Shown in pieces: positions 36,065 through 45,324 of a DNA stretch of 64,000 nucleotides. The stretch is from assembly GCA_024234735.1 (NCBI GenBank), contig JACKNV010000003.1, positions 62,001 through 126,000 on the forward strand. Direction: 5' to 3'. A program made the position numbers and the translations under genes. The notes beneath the pieces were generated by a model. It ran no database searches, was not told where the DNA came from, and saw only the letters and a program-made list of their open reading frames with translations. Origin of the DNA: Pseudomonadales bacterium. Lineage in GTDB: Bacteria > Pseudomonadota > Gammaproteobacteria > Pseudomonadales > Halieaceae. Position 1 is the first letter of the stretch; every line of letters begins with the position of its first letter.

Positions 36065-36118
36065 GCTGTGTTCCTTCGCTGAGGGGCCGGGGTTGGCGTG
36101 GCCAGTGTACCCCAATTA

Positions 36119-36132
36119 TGAATATATGTTCA
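36119..36132. promoter_or_regulatory. TGAA-N6-TTCA palindrome upstream of serine hydrolase
   Basis: TGAATATATGTTCA, in an AT-rich patch 55 bases before the serine hydrolase start, matches the arms and spacing of the palindrome upstream of the TetR gene (34609-34622). It is a candidate second operator. Confidence 0.42.
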
Positions 36133-36173
36133 CATTAACCTGGGGCGCGCCGCCGGCAGCGGTTTGCCCGGAT

Positions 36174-36494
36174 TCAGGCCGGCAGCTCGAACTCCCACAG
36201 CAGCAGCGGGGCATGCTGTTGCGCCCCGTAGACATCGCGGTCACCCGGTGCTCCCGAGGATACTTCCCGGGGCAGGCAGATCTTGATCGCCAGGGCCGGG
36301 TCGAAGTAGATGATGTCCAGTACTTCGCTCTCATCCAGCCCGTAGAGCCTGCTGATCAGTGCGGCATCGACCATGTCCCGCTCCTTGAAGGTACGGTAGT
36401 CGGCGGCGTCCCGGAACATGATGTCCAGCGCATAGGTGAAGGGGCTGGTGTTCTTGCTGCGCACCACCCGGGCGATATCGCTGAGCCGGGTCAT
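36174..36494 (-). CDS. DUF4387 family protein
   Basis: A 106-residue protein matching DUF4387: ARVVRSKNTSPFTYALDIMF near the start, then VLDIIYFDPALAIKI. This family is the usual small partner, or C-terminal domain, of AtuA-type proteins. It overlaps the AtuA-like gene by four bases, so the two are co-translated. Function unknown. Confidence 0.88.
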   Translation of the reverse strand: MTRLSDIARVVRSKNTSPFTYALDIMFRDAADYRTFKERDMVDAALISRLYGLDESEVLDIIYFDPALAIKICLPREVSSGAPGDRDVYGAQQHAPLLLWEFELPA

Positions 36495-37849
36495 GCCCGC
36501 ACCTCGTGGACCTCCACCGGAAACAGCCCGAGCGGGTCGGCCTCCAGCAGGTGGTATATGCAGAATTCATAGACCTCGCCGGCGCGCAGGTCCGATGGCG
36601 AGAACGGAAAGGCGAGGTTGCCCGCCGTGGCGATCCGCCCCGGGTAGCCGAAGTGCAGCAGGGTGGAACGGGTCAGGCTGCACAGGGTGTCGGCGGCGGC
36701 GACCGAGGCGGCGACTGCATCGATGACGATACCCAGTTCGTGGGCCGGCTGCCGGCGCAGGGGTTCGCGCTCACCCATGACCGCGTCGCGGCCGTAGACG
36801 TGGAAACACAGGCCCTGGTCGGACTCCCCGGGGGGCAGCAGGGCCCGCACCCGTTCGCGTACCTGTTGCAGGATACTCTCGATGCCTTCGATCATGACCG
36901 GGTCGCGCACGCCGGCTATGGCGACGCTGCGATAGCCCACCCGGCGCGCGCCCTCCAGTTTCAGGCAATAGCGCGGCGAGGGCGTGAAGCGACTGCCGCT
37001 GACGGCCACACAGCCCTCGCCCAGGGCATCAAAACGCACCGCTCGCAGGTCCAGGTCGCCGCCCGGGCCGGGCAGCACGCAGGGGTTGGATTTCTCGTAC
37101 AGGGTGTGTGCCGCTACCGAGGTGGGGGTGAAGACGCGCTCGCCGCTCAGTGGCTGGAGGATGAACCGGTCCGCTTCCAGGATGCCCAGGGCGCAGTCGG
37201 AGCCGGAGCCGGGGCTGGCGGCGATGGCGGCGCACTCGAGGATTTTGCCAAGGTGCAGGGCCAGGCCCGGGTCGAAGCCACGCATCATGGGCAGGGCGGC
37301 GAATACCGCGGGGTCGTAGGCGCGCCCCGCGACAACCACGTCACAGCCCAGGGACAGCGCCTCTTGGATGGGTTCGACGCCCATCTGTGCCACTATGTGG
37401 CCACTGGCGGCTACCGTGTCCGCGTCCAGCGGCGGCGCCCCGCTGAGCGCGCTCAGGCGCCCGTTGCGCAGCCCTTCCAGGACGGTTGCCGCCGGCACGT
37501 CGGCGCGCACGATGCCCAGGCGGAACGCCAGTCGCAGTTCCCGGGCCAGTTCCCGGACGATAGCCACCGTCCATTCCAGGTGCGGGCCCGCGCCGGCGCC
37601 GCCCGCGCTGCCGATTACCAGCGGGATACCGCGGCCGACGGCGGCCTGCAGCAGCAGGGCCAGGTCGCGGCGCACGGCGCGCGCATCGGTGAACGACTTG
37701 CCGGAGCCCAGGTAATAGGGGCCGGGATCGGTGGAGCCGGCATCCACCGCGATGAGGTCCGGGTTGCAGGCCAACCCGCGTGCGAAGGAGTCCTCGGGGA
37801 AGCCGTAGCCGAGGATCGCGGTGGGGGACAGGATGGCGAATCTGGCCAC
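36491..37849 (-). CDS. AtuA-like protein (acyclic terpene utilisation family, DUF1446)
   Basis: A 452-residue DUF1446/AtuA protein. Typical blocks are the start ARFAILSPTAILGYGF, AVDAGSTDPGPYYLG, VIGSAGGAGAGPHLEW, GCDVVVAGRAYDPAVFAA and LHLGKILECAA. AtuA takes part in citronellol or geraniol catabolism in Pseudomonas, but this branch, with DUF4387, is broader and its reaction is not established. GTG 37849 is chosen because family similarity starts at VARFAIL; the frame runs open to 38059 but that part is unlike relatives. It is divergent from the carboxyltransferase gene. Confidence 0.85.
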   Translation of the reverse strand: MARFAILSPTAILGYGFPEDSFARGLACNPDLIAVDAGSTDPGPYYLGSGKSFTDARAVRRDLALLLQAAVGRGIPLVIGSAGGAGAGPHLEWTVAIVRELARELRLAFRLGIVRADVPAATVLEGLRNGRLSALSGAPPLDADTVAASGHIVAQMGVEPIQEALSLGCDVVVAGRAYDPAVFAALPMMRGFDPGLALHLGKILECAAIAASPGSGSDCALGILEADRFILQPLSGERVFTPTSVAAHTLYEKSNPCVLPGPGGDLDLRAVRFDALGEGCVAVSGSRFTPSPRYCLKLEGARRVGYRSVAIAGVRDPVMIEGIESILQQVRERVRALLPPGESDQGLCFHVYGRDAVMGEREPLRRQPAHELGIVIDAVAASVAAADTLCSLTRSTLLHFGYPGRIATAGNLAFPFSPSDLRAGEVYEFCIYHLLEADPLGLFPVEVHEVRA

Positions 37850-38086
37850 GGAATCCGCTACCCTGCGGGGGGCGCAGGGGGGGCGCGCAGAATTGACTTC
37901 AAAAGGCAATACACTTATCGTTACCGGCTGTTTTTCGGGCAGGTTTCGCATGCTATGCCCCGCCCCTGAAACATGCAAATCCAGTGCGGCGGCGAGCCGG
38001 GCACATAGGGCCCGGTCGCGGTTCACCTGCCGGAAAGCGGCCTCTCGGGCCTGGATCATTCGCTAGCGGAAAATTGGACGAATCAT

Positions 38087-39820
38087 ATGAATGCACAAAG
38101 CCCGGCAGGGGTCATTGCGACTCTCGAAAATCCCTTCGCTGAACGGGACGAACAGGCGTTCACCGTGCCGGGGCAGATTGCCTCGACTCCCGGCCCCTAC
38201 GAGGAGTCCCTGAAGGCCGGCTGGGAGCTGCAGCAGCGGCCCTACCAGACCGCCGGCGTGAAGAACATCCAGCGCCAGCACCAGAAGAACCGGATGACCA
38301 TCTGGGAGCGTATCCGCTACCTGGCCGACGGCGCCCCCACGGTGCTCTACCAGAACTGGGGCCCCAACCTGGACGGCGCCTCGCTGGTCACCGCGCTGAT
38401 CAAGGTAAACGGCCGCGACGTGGCCCTGTACGGCCACGACTTTACCGTGCGCGCCGGCTCCATGGACGCCACCAACGGCGAGAAGCTGGCCCGTCTGTTC
38501 GAGTTGGCGGCCAGGCAGCGCATTCCGGTGGTGGGCATCAACGACAGCGCCGGCGCCTATATCCCCGCCGGCGTGGGCGGGCTGGACGGTTACGCCGAGG
38601 CCTTTGCCGCGCTGCGCAGGATCAGCGGCATCGTCCCCAGCATCATGTGCATGTTCGGCTTCAACGCCGGCGGCGGCTCCTACCTGCCGCGCCAGGGCAG
38701 TTTCCTGATCCAGCCCAACGAGACCTTCTTCGGCCTGACCGGGCCCGGCGTGGTCAAGTCGGTACTCGGCGAGGACGTGACCCCGGACGAACTGGGCGGC
38801 CCCGGGGTGCACAGCCAGAGCGGCGTGACCGATTTCGTGGTCAAGGACGAGGTGGCTGCCCTGCGCAAGGTGCGCGCGTTGCTCAACTACCTGCCCAGCT
38901 ACAACGGCGAGCTGGCGCCCCACCAGCCCAGTTCCGACCCCATCACCCGCAAGACCTGGGACATCGATATCCTGTTGAAGAAGGCCTTCAACTCACCCAC
39001 CGGCTTCAACACGCCCATCGATGTCTCCATCCTGATCCAGCAGTTGTGCGATCACGGCGACTTCCTCGAAATCCAGCCCGACCGGGCCCGCAATACGGTG
39101 ACGGCGCTGGGGCGCATGGGCGGCAACGTCATCGGCTTCGTGGCCAACAATTCCGCGGTGGCCTCCGGCCAGGTGGATATCGATGCGGCCTACAAGAACG
39201 CCCGATTCATCCGTTTTTGTAATCTGTACAACATCCCGGTGATCTTCCTCGAGGATACTACCGGGTTCCTGCCCGGGCGCGAGCAGGAGAGCGGCGGTAT
39301 CGTGCAGGCGGGGCGCGCCATGCTCGACGCCATCGTCGATTTGCGCACCCCGCGTTTCCTGGTACTGGTGCGCAATGCCTACGGCGGCGCCTACGCCTCC
39401 TTCAACAGCTTTGCCGTGGGCGCTGATTTCGTGGTGGCGCTGCCCACCACCCGGGTGGCGGTGATGGGGCCGGCTGGCGTCGAGTATGTGTACAAGGACG
39501 AGTTGAAGAAGATTCGCGGCTCGGTGGCCCAGCGGATCGAGACGGAGACTGCCGCCCAGGCCGCCGCCGGCCTGTCGGAGAAAGAGGCAGCGGCAGCGGC
39601 GCGGGACATTGTCAACGACTGGGTCAAGGCCGAGGAAGCGCTGTTGGCTAAGCGCTACGAGCGCGAGCTGATGAATCCCAACGAGGCCCTCAGCCTGGGT
39701 TCCATATCCCAGATCGTGATGCCCTCGGACCTGCGCCAGGTGCTGGCGGAGAACATGGCCTTCTACCTGCGCCGCTACCAGCCAGGGCCGATGCAGTCGG
39801 TGCAGCGCGAATTCCATTGA
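38087..39820 (+). CDS. pccB: Acyl-CoA carboxylase carboxyltransferase subunit
   Basis: A 577-residue carboxyltransferase with the two crotonase-like halves: the N-half has INDSAGAYIPAGVGGLDGYAE and MFGFNAGGGSYLPR, and the C-half has FLEDTTGFLPGREQE and NAYGGAYASFNSF. It transfers CO2 from biotin to an acyl-CoA. It is followed 37 bases later by the biotin carboxylase/carrier subunit and then by epimerase, methylmalonyl-CoA mutase and MeaB, which points to propionyl-CoA as substrate. Glutaconyl- or methylcrotonyl-CoA enzymes share this fold and are not excluded. Confidence 0.88.
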   Translation: MNAQSPAGVIATLENPFAERDEQAFTVPGQIASTPGPYEESLKAGWELQQRPYQTAGVKNIQRQHQKNRMTIWERIRYLADGAPTVLYQNWGPNLDGASLVTALIKVNGRDVALYGHDFTVRAGSMDATNGEKLARLFELAARQRIPVVGINDSAGAYIPAGVGGLDGYAEAFAALRRISGIVPSIMCMFGFNAGGGSYLPRQGSFLIQPNETFFGLTGPGVVKSVLGEDVTPDELGGPGVHSQSGVTDFVVKDEVAALRKVRALLNYLPSYNGELAPHQPSSDPITRKTWDIDILLKKAFNSPTGFNTPIDVSILIQQLCDHGDFLEIQPDRARNTVTALGRMGGNVIGFVANNSAVASGQVDIDAAYKNARFIRFCNLYNIPVIFLEDTTGFLPGREQESGGIVQAGRAMLDAIVDLRTPRFLVLVRNAYGGAYASFNSFAVGADFVVALPTTRVAVMGPAGVEYVYKDELKKIRGSVAQRIETETAAQAAAGLSEKEAAAAARDIVNDWVKAEEALLAKRYERELMNPNEALSLGSISQIVMPSDLRQVLAENMAFYLRRYQPGPMQSVQREFH

Positions 39821-39857
39821 TCCGACCCCGCCAACAGAAAAATAGAGGAACCCCGGC

Positions 39858-42674
39858 GTGTCCAACGAATACTACCTGAACAACCCGCTCGTCCATCGCA
39901 ACCGCAGGCTGGGGCAGCGCAGCAGCGCCTGGGTGGCCCAGTTCGATTGTACCCACATGCGGCCACTGATCATCTGCCGCGGCCCCATCCGCAAAGAGGC
40001 CATGGACGTCTTTGCCGAAATGGGCATCGCGCATTTCGGCATCCTGCTTTCCGAGAAAGATTCCATCGTCTATCGCAACGCCCTGGCGCCGGAACTGCGC
40101 TCCCTGACCGACCCGGACCGCGTGCACCGTGTGCCCGATTACAGTGGCGTCAACAAGGAAGAGCGCGAGCAGCGCATCCGCCAGATCATCAATATCGCCC
40201 GTGACAACAACTACAACTCGATTTTCGCCGGTTACGGTTTCATGGCGGAGGACGAAACCATGGTCGCGGCCATGGAGGAGGCGGGCCTGACCTTTATCGG
40301 GCCGTGTTCCAGAACGGTCCACGATGCCGGCCTGAAGGACGAGGCCAAGCGCACGGCACTCCGTACGGGCGTTTCCGTCACGCCGGGCATAGACAACGGC
40401 ACGGCGCTCACCCTGTTGAAGAAACACCCCGACGCGGCTGCCCTCAAGAAGCTGGTGGCGGAGCAGAAACTGGCGGTCGACCCGGCCAGCCTGGACGATA
40501 ACGACATCTCCCTGGAGGACAAGGCCGACCTGGTGCTGGCCGCCTCCTACGACAAGGGCGTGGATCTCTACACGGTGGAGGAACTGTGCAATACCCTCAC
40601 CGAGGCGGTGGAGAAAATGGCCCGCGACTACCCCGAGAACCGGGTGCGCCTGAAGGCCATCAGCGGCGGCGGCGGCAAGGGGCAGCGCATCCTGGGCATA
40701 GGCGAGGCGGCGCGCACCGCGGAAATGGTGCGGGAAATCCTCAACGAAGTGAAGACCACCGGCGTCGGCGACAACAAGAACGTACTGGTGGAACTGAATA
40801 TCGAGACCACCCGCCACATGGAAATCCAGGCCATCGGCAATGGCGTGTGGAGCATGAGCATGGGCGGGCGGGATTGTTCGCTGCAGATGCACGAGCAGAA
40901 GCTGCTGGAGGTGTCGGTAACGGTGGAGTCGCTGCAGGCGGCGATAACCGAGGCGGAGCGCAGTGGGCAGCAGGAAGAGGCCCGGGTGCTGCGCCAGGAT
41001 CTTGCCACCCTGCAGGCCATGGAGGAGCAGTCCGCGCGCTTCGGCGAGGCCGTGGGGCTGGATTCGGTATCCACCTTCGAATGTATCGTCGATCGCGACA
41101 AGCATTTCTTCATGGAGATGAACACCCGTATCCAGGTGGAGCACCGGGTCACCGAGCTGTGCTATTCCCTGAAGTTCAGCAACCCCGGGGACGCCGACGA
41201 CTTTTTCGTGGTCGAGTCGCTGGTCGAGGCGATGGTTTTGCTGGCCGCGCACGGCAAACAGCTGCCCAGGCCCGAGCGCCAGGTGCGCAACAACGACAGC
41301 GTGGAGGCGCGCCTGAACGCGACCAACCAGGCACTGCAACCGCACGCCGGCGGTGTGATCGAGGCCTGGAGCGATGCCATCGAGGGCGAGATCCGCGACG
41401 ACCAGGGTATCAGCCTGCACAACCCGGACACCGATGTATTCATGAAGTACACCCTGGCCGGCGCCTACGACTCCAATATCGCCCTGCTGCTGACGGTTGG
41501 GGAAACCCGGCTGGCGACCTACCAGCACATGGCGGAGGTGATCCGCCAGACCCGCATGCGGGGCCAGGACCTGGCCACCAACCTGGAATTCCACTACGGG
41601 CTGATCAACTGGTTTATCGGCCAGAACGTGAACGCGCGCCCGACCACGCGGTTCATTGTCCCCTACCTCACGGCGGTGGGGGAGTTGAAGCGCCAGGCGA
41701 ACAACCTGGACCCCGCCCATGCCTACAAGGCCATCGGCAGGGTCGCCCTGGCAGGCCTGGAAGGCGAGGCCGCCAGTGCGCTGGCCCAGACCCTGCACCT
41801 GAAGGAATCCCTGTTGCTGCGCCCCCTGCAGATGCTGCTCAGCGAGCCGCATATGCTCAGCGGCTGGCTCAGCATCAACCGCGACTGCTATACCATGATC
41901 GAGGGCAAAATCTGCTGGAATGAAAACCCGCTGGGCCTGCTGGCCGACACCTACCACTACCTCAACATGGATTATGTGCCCGGCGATCGCCCTCCGGCCG
42001 CCGCCATGATCTGGGATCACGACAACCGGGTGCTGCAGGAGGCTATCGACTTCTACGACGAGTTGAACAACCGCCTGGACGCCGCCGATTGGGTGGAGTT
42101 GTGCTCGCTGCTGGGCAGTGACGAAGTGCCGAAAGGCATGGACGCGGCCATGTGGGGCCAGGTGCGCAGCGCCCACCTTGGCTTCCAGGCGGGCACGGAT
42201 ATCATCGCCATGTTACCCAGCATCGCCGAGGCCACTGGTTTCTATGAACTGTGCGTCAACCCGGACCTCACCATCCACATTCCGCAGCGCCTGAACGATG
42301 CGCAACTGCAAAAGGCGATGGCCAAGGTATTGGTGCCGCCGCCGGTGGCCAAGTCCGACGAGATCCTGGCGGAGAGTGGCGGTATGTTCTACTCCCGTGA
42401 AACCCCCGAGCACGAGCCCTATGTCAAAGAGGGTGACCACTTCAATGCCGGCGAGCCCCTGTTCATCATCGAAGTGATGAAGATGTTCAACAAGTTCTAC
42501 GCACCCTTCTCCGGCACCATCGAGAAAATCCTGGTGGATACTGACGGCTCGATCATCAGGAAGGGTCAGCCCATCTTCAAGATCTCGCCGGACGAGCGGG
42601 TGGTCGTGGAGTCCGCGGAGGAAATCGCCGCCCGGCGGCGCCAGGTCACCGACGGATTCTTGCAACAGTTGTAG
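39858..42674 (+). CDS. pccA: Long biotin carboxylase/BCCP subunit (propionyl-CoA carboxylase alpha type)
   Basis: A 938-residue subunit, much longer than the usual 650-700. It has a biotin carboxylase pre-ATP-grasp region (RPLIICRGPIRKEAMDVFAEMG), an insert of about 60 residues (about 190-255), ATP-grasp motifs SGGGGKGQR and MEMNTRIQVEHRVTE, a long linker (about 560-830), and a C-terminal biotinyl domain with EVMKM (about 872-876), Lys875 being the biotin site. It carboxylates biotin with ATP and bicarbonate for the preceding carboxyltransferase. GTG 39858 is preceded by AGAGGAA. The standard KVLIANRGEIA start is absent, marking a divergent branch. Confidence 0.88.
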   Translation: MSNEYYLNNPLVHRNRRLGQRSSAWVAQFDCTHMRPLIICRGPIRKEAMDVFAEMGIAHFGILLSEKDSIVYRNALAPELRSLTDPDRVHRVPDYSGVNKEEREQRIRQIINIARDNNYNSIFAGYGFMAEDETMVAAMEEAGLTFIGPCSRTVHDAGLKDEAKRTALRTGVSVTPGIDNGTALTLLKKHPDAAALKKLVAEQKLAVDPASLDDNDISLEDKADLVLAASYDKGVDLYTVEELCNTLTEAVEKMARDYPENRVRLKAISGGGGKGQRILGIGEAARTAEMVREILNEVKTTGVGDNKNVLVELNIETTRHMEIQAIGNGVWSMSMGGRDCSLQMHEQKLLEVSVTVESLQAAITEAERSGQQEEARVLRQDLATLQAMEEQSARFGEAVGLDSVSTFECIVDRDKHFFMEMNTRIQVEHRVTELCYSLKFSNPGDADDFFVVESLVEAMVLLAAHGKQLPRPERQVRNNDSVEARLNATNQALQPHAGGVIEAWSDAIEGEIRDDQGISLHNPDTDVFMKYTLAGAYDSNIALLLTVGETRLATYQHMAEVIRQTRMRGQDLATNLEFHYGLINWFIGQNVNARPTTRFIVPYLTAVGELKRQANNLDPAHAYKAIGRVALAGLEGEAASALAQTLHLKESLLLRPLQMLLSEPHMLSGWLSINRDCYTMIEGKICWNENPLGLLADTYHYLNMDYVPGDRPPAAAMIWDHDNRVLQEAIDFYDELNNRLDAADWVELCSLLGSDEVPKGMDAAMWGQVRSAHLGFQAGTDIIAMLPSIAEATGFYELCVNPDLTIHIPQRLNDAQLQKAMAKVLVPPPVAKSDEILAESGGMFYSRETPEHEPYVKEGDHFNAGEPLFIIEVMKMFNKFYAPFSGTIEKILVDTDGSIIRKGQPIFKISPDERVVVESAEEIAARRRQVTDGFLQQL

Positions 42675-42685
42675 GAGCACAGCAC

Positions 42686-43099
42686 ATGATTACAGCCCTG
42701 GACCATATTGCCATCGCCGTACCCGACCTGAACAAGGCTATCGAACGCTTCATGAAGGATTTCGGCCTGCCCTTCGAGGGCACCGAGGATGTCGCCGAGG
42801 CGAAGACCTCCACCGCGTTCTTCCCGCTGCCGCCGACCAGCATCGAACTGGTACACCCGCTCAACGGCGAGGGGCCGATCGCCGGCTATCTCGACAAGAA
42901 GGGCGGCGGCCTGCACCACCTGTGCTTTCGCTCCGACAACATCGAGGAAGACATCGCCAGGCTGAAAGAGAAGGGCTACCAGTTCCTCTCCGAGGGGCCC
43001 ATCCTCGGCGCGCATAACTCCCTGGCCATATTCATCCACCCCAGGAGCTGTGACGGGGTGCTGATCGAGATCAACCAGCCCGCCGCGGATCACCACTGA
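42686..43099 (+). CDS. mce: Methylmalonyl-CoA epimerase
   Basis: A 137-residue VOC-fold enzyme that interconverts (S)- and (R)-methylmalonyl-CoA; family members also epimerise ethylmalonyl-CoA. The metal ligands are in ALDHIAIAVPD, GLHHLCFRSDN and GVLIEINQ. It lies 11 bases after the carboxylase gene and 20 before the mutase gene. It may serve both the propionyl-CoA and the ethylmalonyl-CoA routes encoded in this window. Confidence 0.95.
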   Translation: MITALDHIAIAVPDLNKAIERFMKDFGLPFEGTEDVAEAKTSTAFFPLPPTSIELVHPLNGEGPIAGYLDKKGGGLHHLCFRSDNIEEDIARLKEKGYQFLSEGPILGAHNSLAIFIHPRSCDGVLIEINQPAADHH

Positions 43100-43119
43100 G
43101 CGGCAGCAAGGACTTTCCC

Positions 43120-45282
43120 ATGAGCGACAAGATATACGACAAGAGCAAGGCCACCGTCGACAACTGGCGCGAGCTGGCCGGCAAACAGTTGCGCGGCAAG
43201 AGCCTGGACGACCTGGTGTGGCACACGGCGGAGGATATTCCGGTCAAGCCACTGTATACCGCCGCGGACCTGCAGGGCCTGGCCTATACCGACACCATGC
43301 CGGGCATGTCGCCCTACATCCGCGGCCCCCAGGCCACCATGTACGCCGGGCGCCCCTGGACTATTCGCCAGTACGCCGGCTTTTCCACCGCCGAAGAGTC
43401 CAACGCTTTCTATCGCAAGGCGCTGGCGGGGGGCGGCCAGGGTATCTCGGTGGCTTTCGACCTGGCCACCCACCGCGGCTACGACTCCGACCACCCGCGG
43501 GTTACCGGCGACGTGGGCAAGGCGGGCGTTGCGATCGATTCGGTGGAGGACATGAAGATCCTGTTCGATGGCATCCCGCTGGACCAGGTATCCGTGTCGA
43601 TGACCATGAATGGCGCCGTGCTGCCGGTGCTGGCGGGGTATATCGTCGCCGCGGAGGAGCAGGGTGTGGGCCAGGAGCAGCTCGCGGGCACCATCCAGAA
43701 CGATATCCTCAAGGAGTTCATGGTACGCAATACCTATATCTATCCGCCCGCACCCAGTATGAAGATCATCGGCGATATCATCGCCTACTGTTCCAAGCAC
43801 ATGCCGCGCTTCAACACCATCTCGATTTCCGGCTATCACATTCAGGAAGCCGGGGCCAATGCCGCCCTGGAGCTGGCCTACACCCTGGCCGACGGCAAGG
43901 AATACATCCGCACCGCCATCGCCGCCGGCCTGGGCATCGACGATTTCGCCCCGCGGCTGTCCTTTTTCTGGGGCATCGGCATGAACTTCTACATGGAGAT
44001 CGCCAAGATGCGGGCGGCGCGCCTGCTGTGGGCGCGCATCGTCGGCGAGTTCAACCCGCAGAATCCCAAGAGTTCCATGCTGCGTACCCACAGCCAGACG
44101 TCCGGCTGGTCACTGACCGAGCAGGACCCCTACAACAACGTGGTGCGCACCACCATCGAGGCCATGGCTGCGGTGTTCGGTGGCACCCAGTCGTTGCACA
44201 CCAACGCCCTGGACGAGGCCATTGCCCTGCCCACGGAGTTTTCCGCGCGCATCGCCCGCAACACCCAGCTGGTGATCCAGGAAGAGACCGGCATCACCAA
44301 GGTGGTGGACCCCTGGGGCGGCTCCTACCTGATGGAGAGCCTCACCCAGGATATCGCCGACAAGGCCTGGGAACTGATCGAGGAAGTGGAGCAGGCGGGC
44401 GGCATGGCCAAGGCCATCGAGACCGGCATGCCGAAACTGCGGATCGAGGAGGCGGCGGCCAAGAAACAGGCGCGGATCGACCGCGGCGAGGATGTGATCG
44501 TCGGCGTCAACAAGTACCGGCTGGAGAAAGAGGATCCCGTGGAGATCCTCGATATCGACAACCAGGCGGTGCGCGAAGCCCAGCTCAAGCGCCTGGCGAC
44601 TGTGCGTGGCAGCCGCGACGAGGCGGCGGTCGAGGCCGTCCTCGAGGAGATCTACCAGTGCGCGGTCAGCGGCCAGGGCAACCTGCTGGAACTGGCCATT
44701 GAAGCCACCCGGCGACGCGCCACGGTGGGGGAGATATCACTGGCCATGGAGCGCGAATTCGGCCGCTTCAACGCCCAGGCACAGACCGTTTCCGGGGTAT
44801 ACGGCTCGGCCTTCTCGGGGGATGAAAATTGGCAGGGCATCAGCAAGGATATCGACGAATTCATTGCCGCCCACGGTCGCCGGCCGCGCATGCTGGTGTG
44901 CAAGATGGGCCAGGACGGCCATGACCGCGGCGCCAAGGTGGTGGCCACCGCCTTTGCCGATGTGGGCTTCGATATCGATCTGTCCCCCATGTTCTCCACC
45001 CCGGAAGAGGTGGCCCGCCAGGCGATCGAAAACGATGTTCATGTGGTGGGCGCCTCGTCCCTGGCCGCCGGCCACAAGACCCTGGTGCCGCAGCTGGTGG
45101 AAGAACTCAAGAAGCAGGGTGCGGATGACATCGTGGTCATCGCCGGCGGGGTGATCCCGCGGCAGGATTACGACTTTCTCTACGATTCCGGGGTGAAGTG
45201 TATCTTCGGGCCGGGCACGCCGATTCCCGTGTGTGCGCGGGAAGTGCTGGATGCGGTGAATGAAGCGCAGGGAGGCGAGTAG
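43120..45282 (+). CDS. scpA: Methylmalonyl-CoA mutase (single-chain, B12-dependent)
   Basis: A 720-residue mutase that rearranges (R)-methylmalonyl-CoA to succinyl-CoA. The TIM-barrel substrate domain starts near GFSTAEESNAFYR and includes VAFDLATHRGYDSDHPRVTGDVGKAG. The C-terminal cobalamin domain has DGHDRG with base-off ligand His at about residue 601, then SSLAAGHKTL and GGVIP. Length and domain order fit the catalytic subunit that works as a homodimer; no separate small subunit is present. meaB follows after 42 bases. Confidence 0.97.
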   Translation: MSDKIYDKSKATVDNWRELAGKQLRGKSLDDLVWHTAEDIPVKPLYTAADLQGLAYTDTMPGMSPYIRGPQATMYAGRPWTIRQYAGFSTAEESNAFYRKALAGGGQGISVAFDLATHRGYDSDHPRVTGDVGKAGVAIDSVEDMKILFDGIPLDQVSVSMTMNGAVLPVLAGYIVAAEEQGVGQEQLAGTIQNDILKEFMVRNTYIYPPAPSMKIIGDIIAYCSKHMPRFNTISISGYHIQEAGANAALELAYTLADGKEYIRTAIAAGLGIDDFAPRLSFFWGIGMNFYMEIAKMRAARLLWARIVGEFNPQNPKSSMLRTHSQTSGWSLTEQDPYNNVVRTTIEAMAAVFGGTQSLHTNALDEAIALPTEFSARIARNTQLVIQEETGITKVVDPWGGSYLMESLTQDIADKAWELIEEVEQAGGMAKAIETGMPKLRIEEAAAKKQARIDRGEDVIVGVNKYRLEKEDPVEILDIDNQAVREAQLKRLATVRGSRDEAAVEAVLEEIYQCAVSGQGNLLELAIEATRRRATVGEISLAMEREFGRFNAQAQTVSGVYGSAFSGDENWQGISKDIDEFIAAHGRRPRMLVCKMGQDGHDRGAKVVATAFADVGFDIDLSPMFSTPEEVARQAIENDVHVVGASSLAAGHKTLVPQLVEELKKQGADDIVVIAGGVIPRQDYDFLYDSGVKCIFGPGTPIPVCAREVLDAVNEAQGGE

Positions 45283-45324
45283 CGCCCGGACGAAAAAATC
45301 TCGGGCAGGTTTAACCTCGTTTCG

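Noticed and set aside
39690..42176. 828-codon open frame on the minus strand
   Set aside because: It is antisense to the biotin carboxylase gene, which has clear motifs, a ribosome site and operon context. The antisense translation is low-complexity and typical of GC-rich codon bias.
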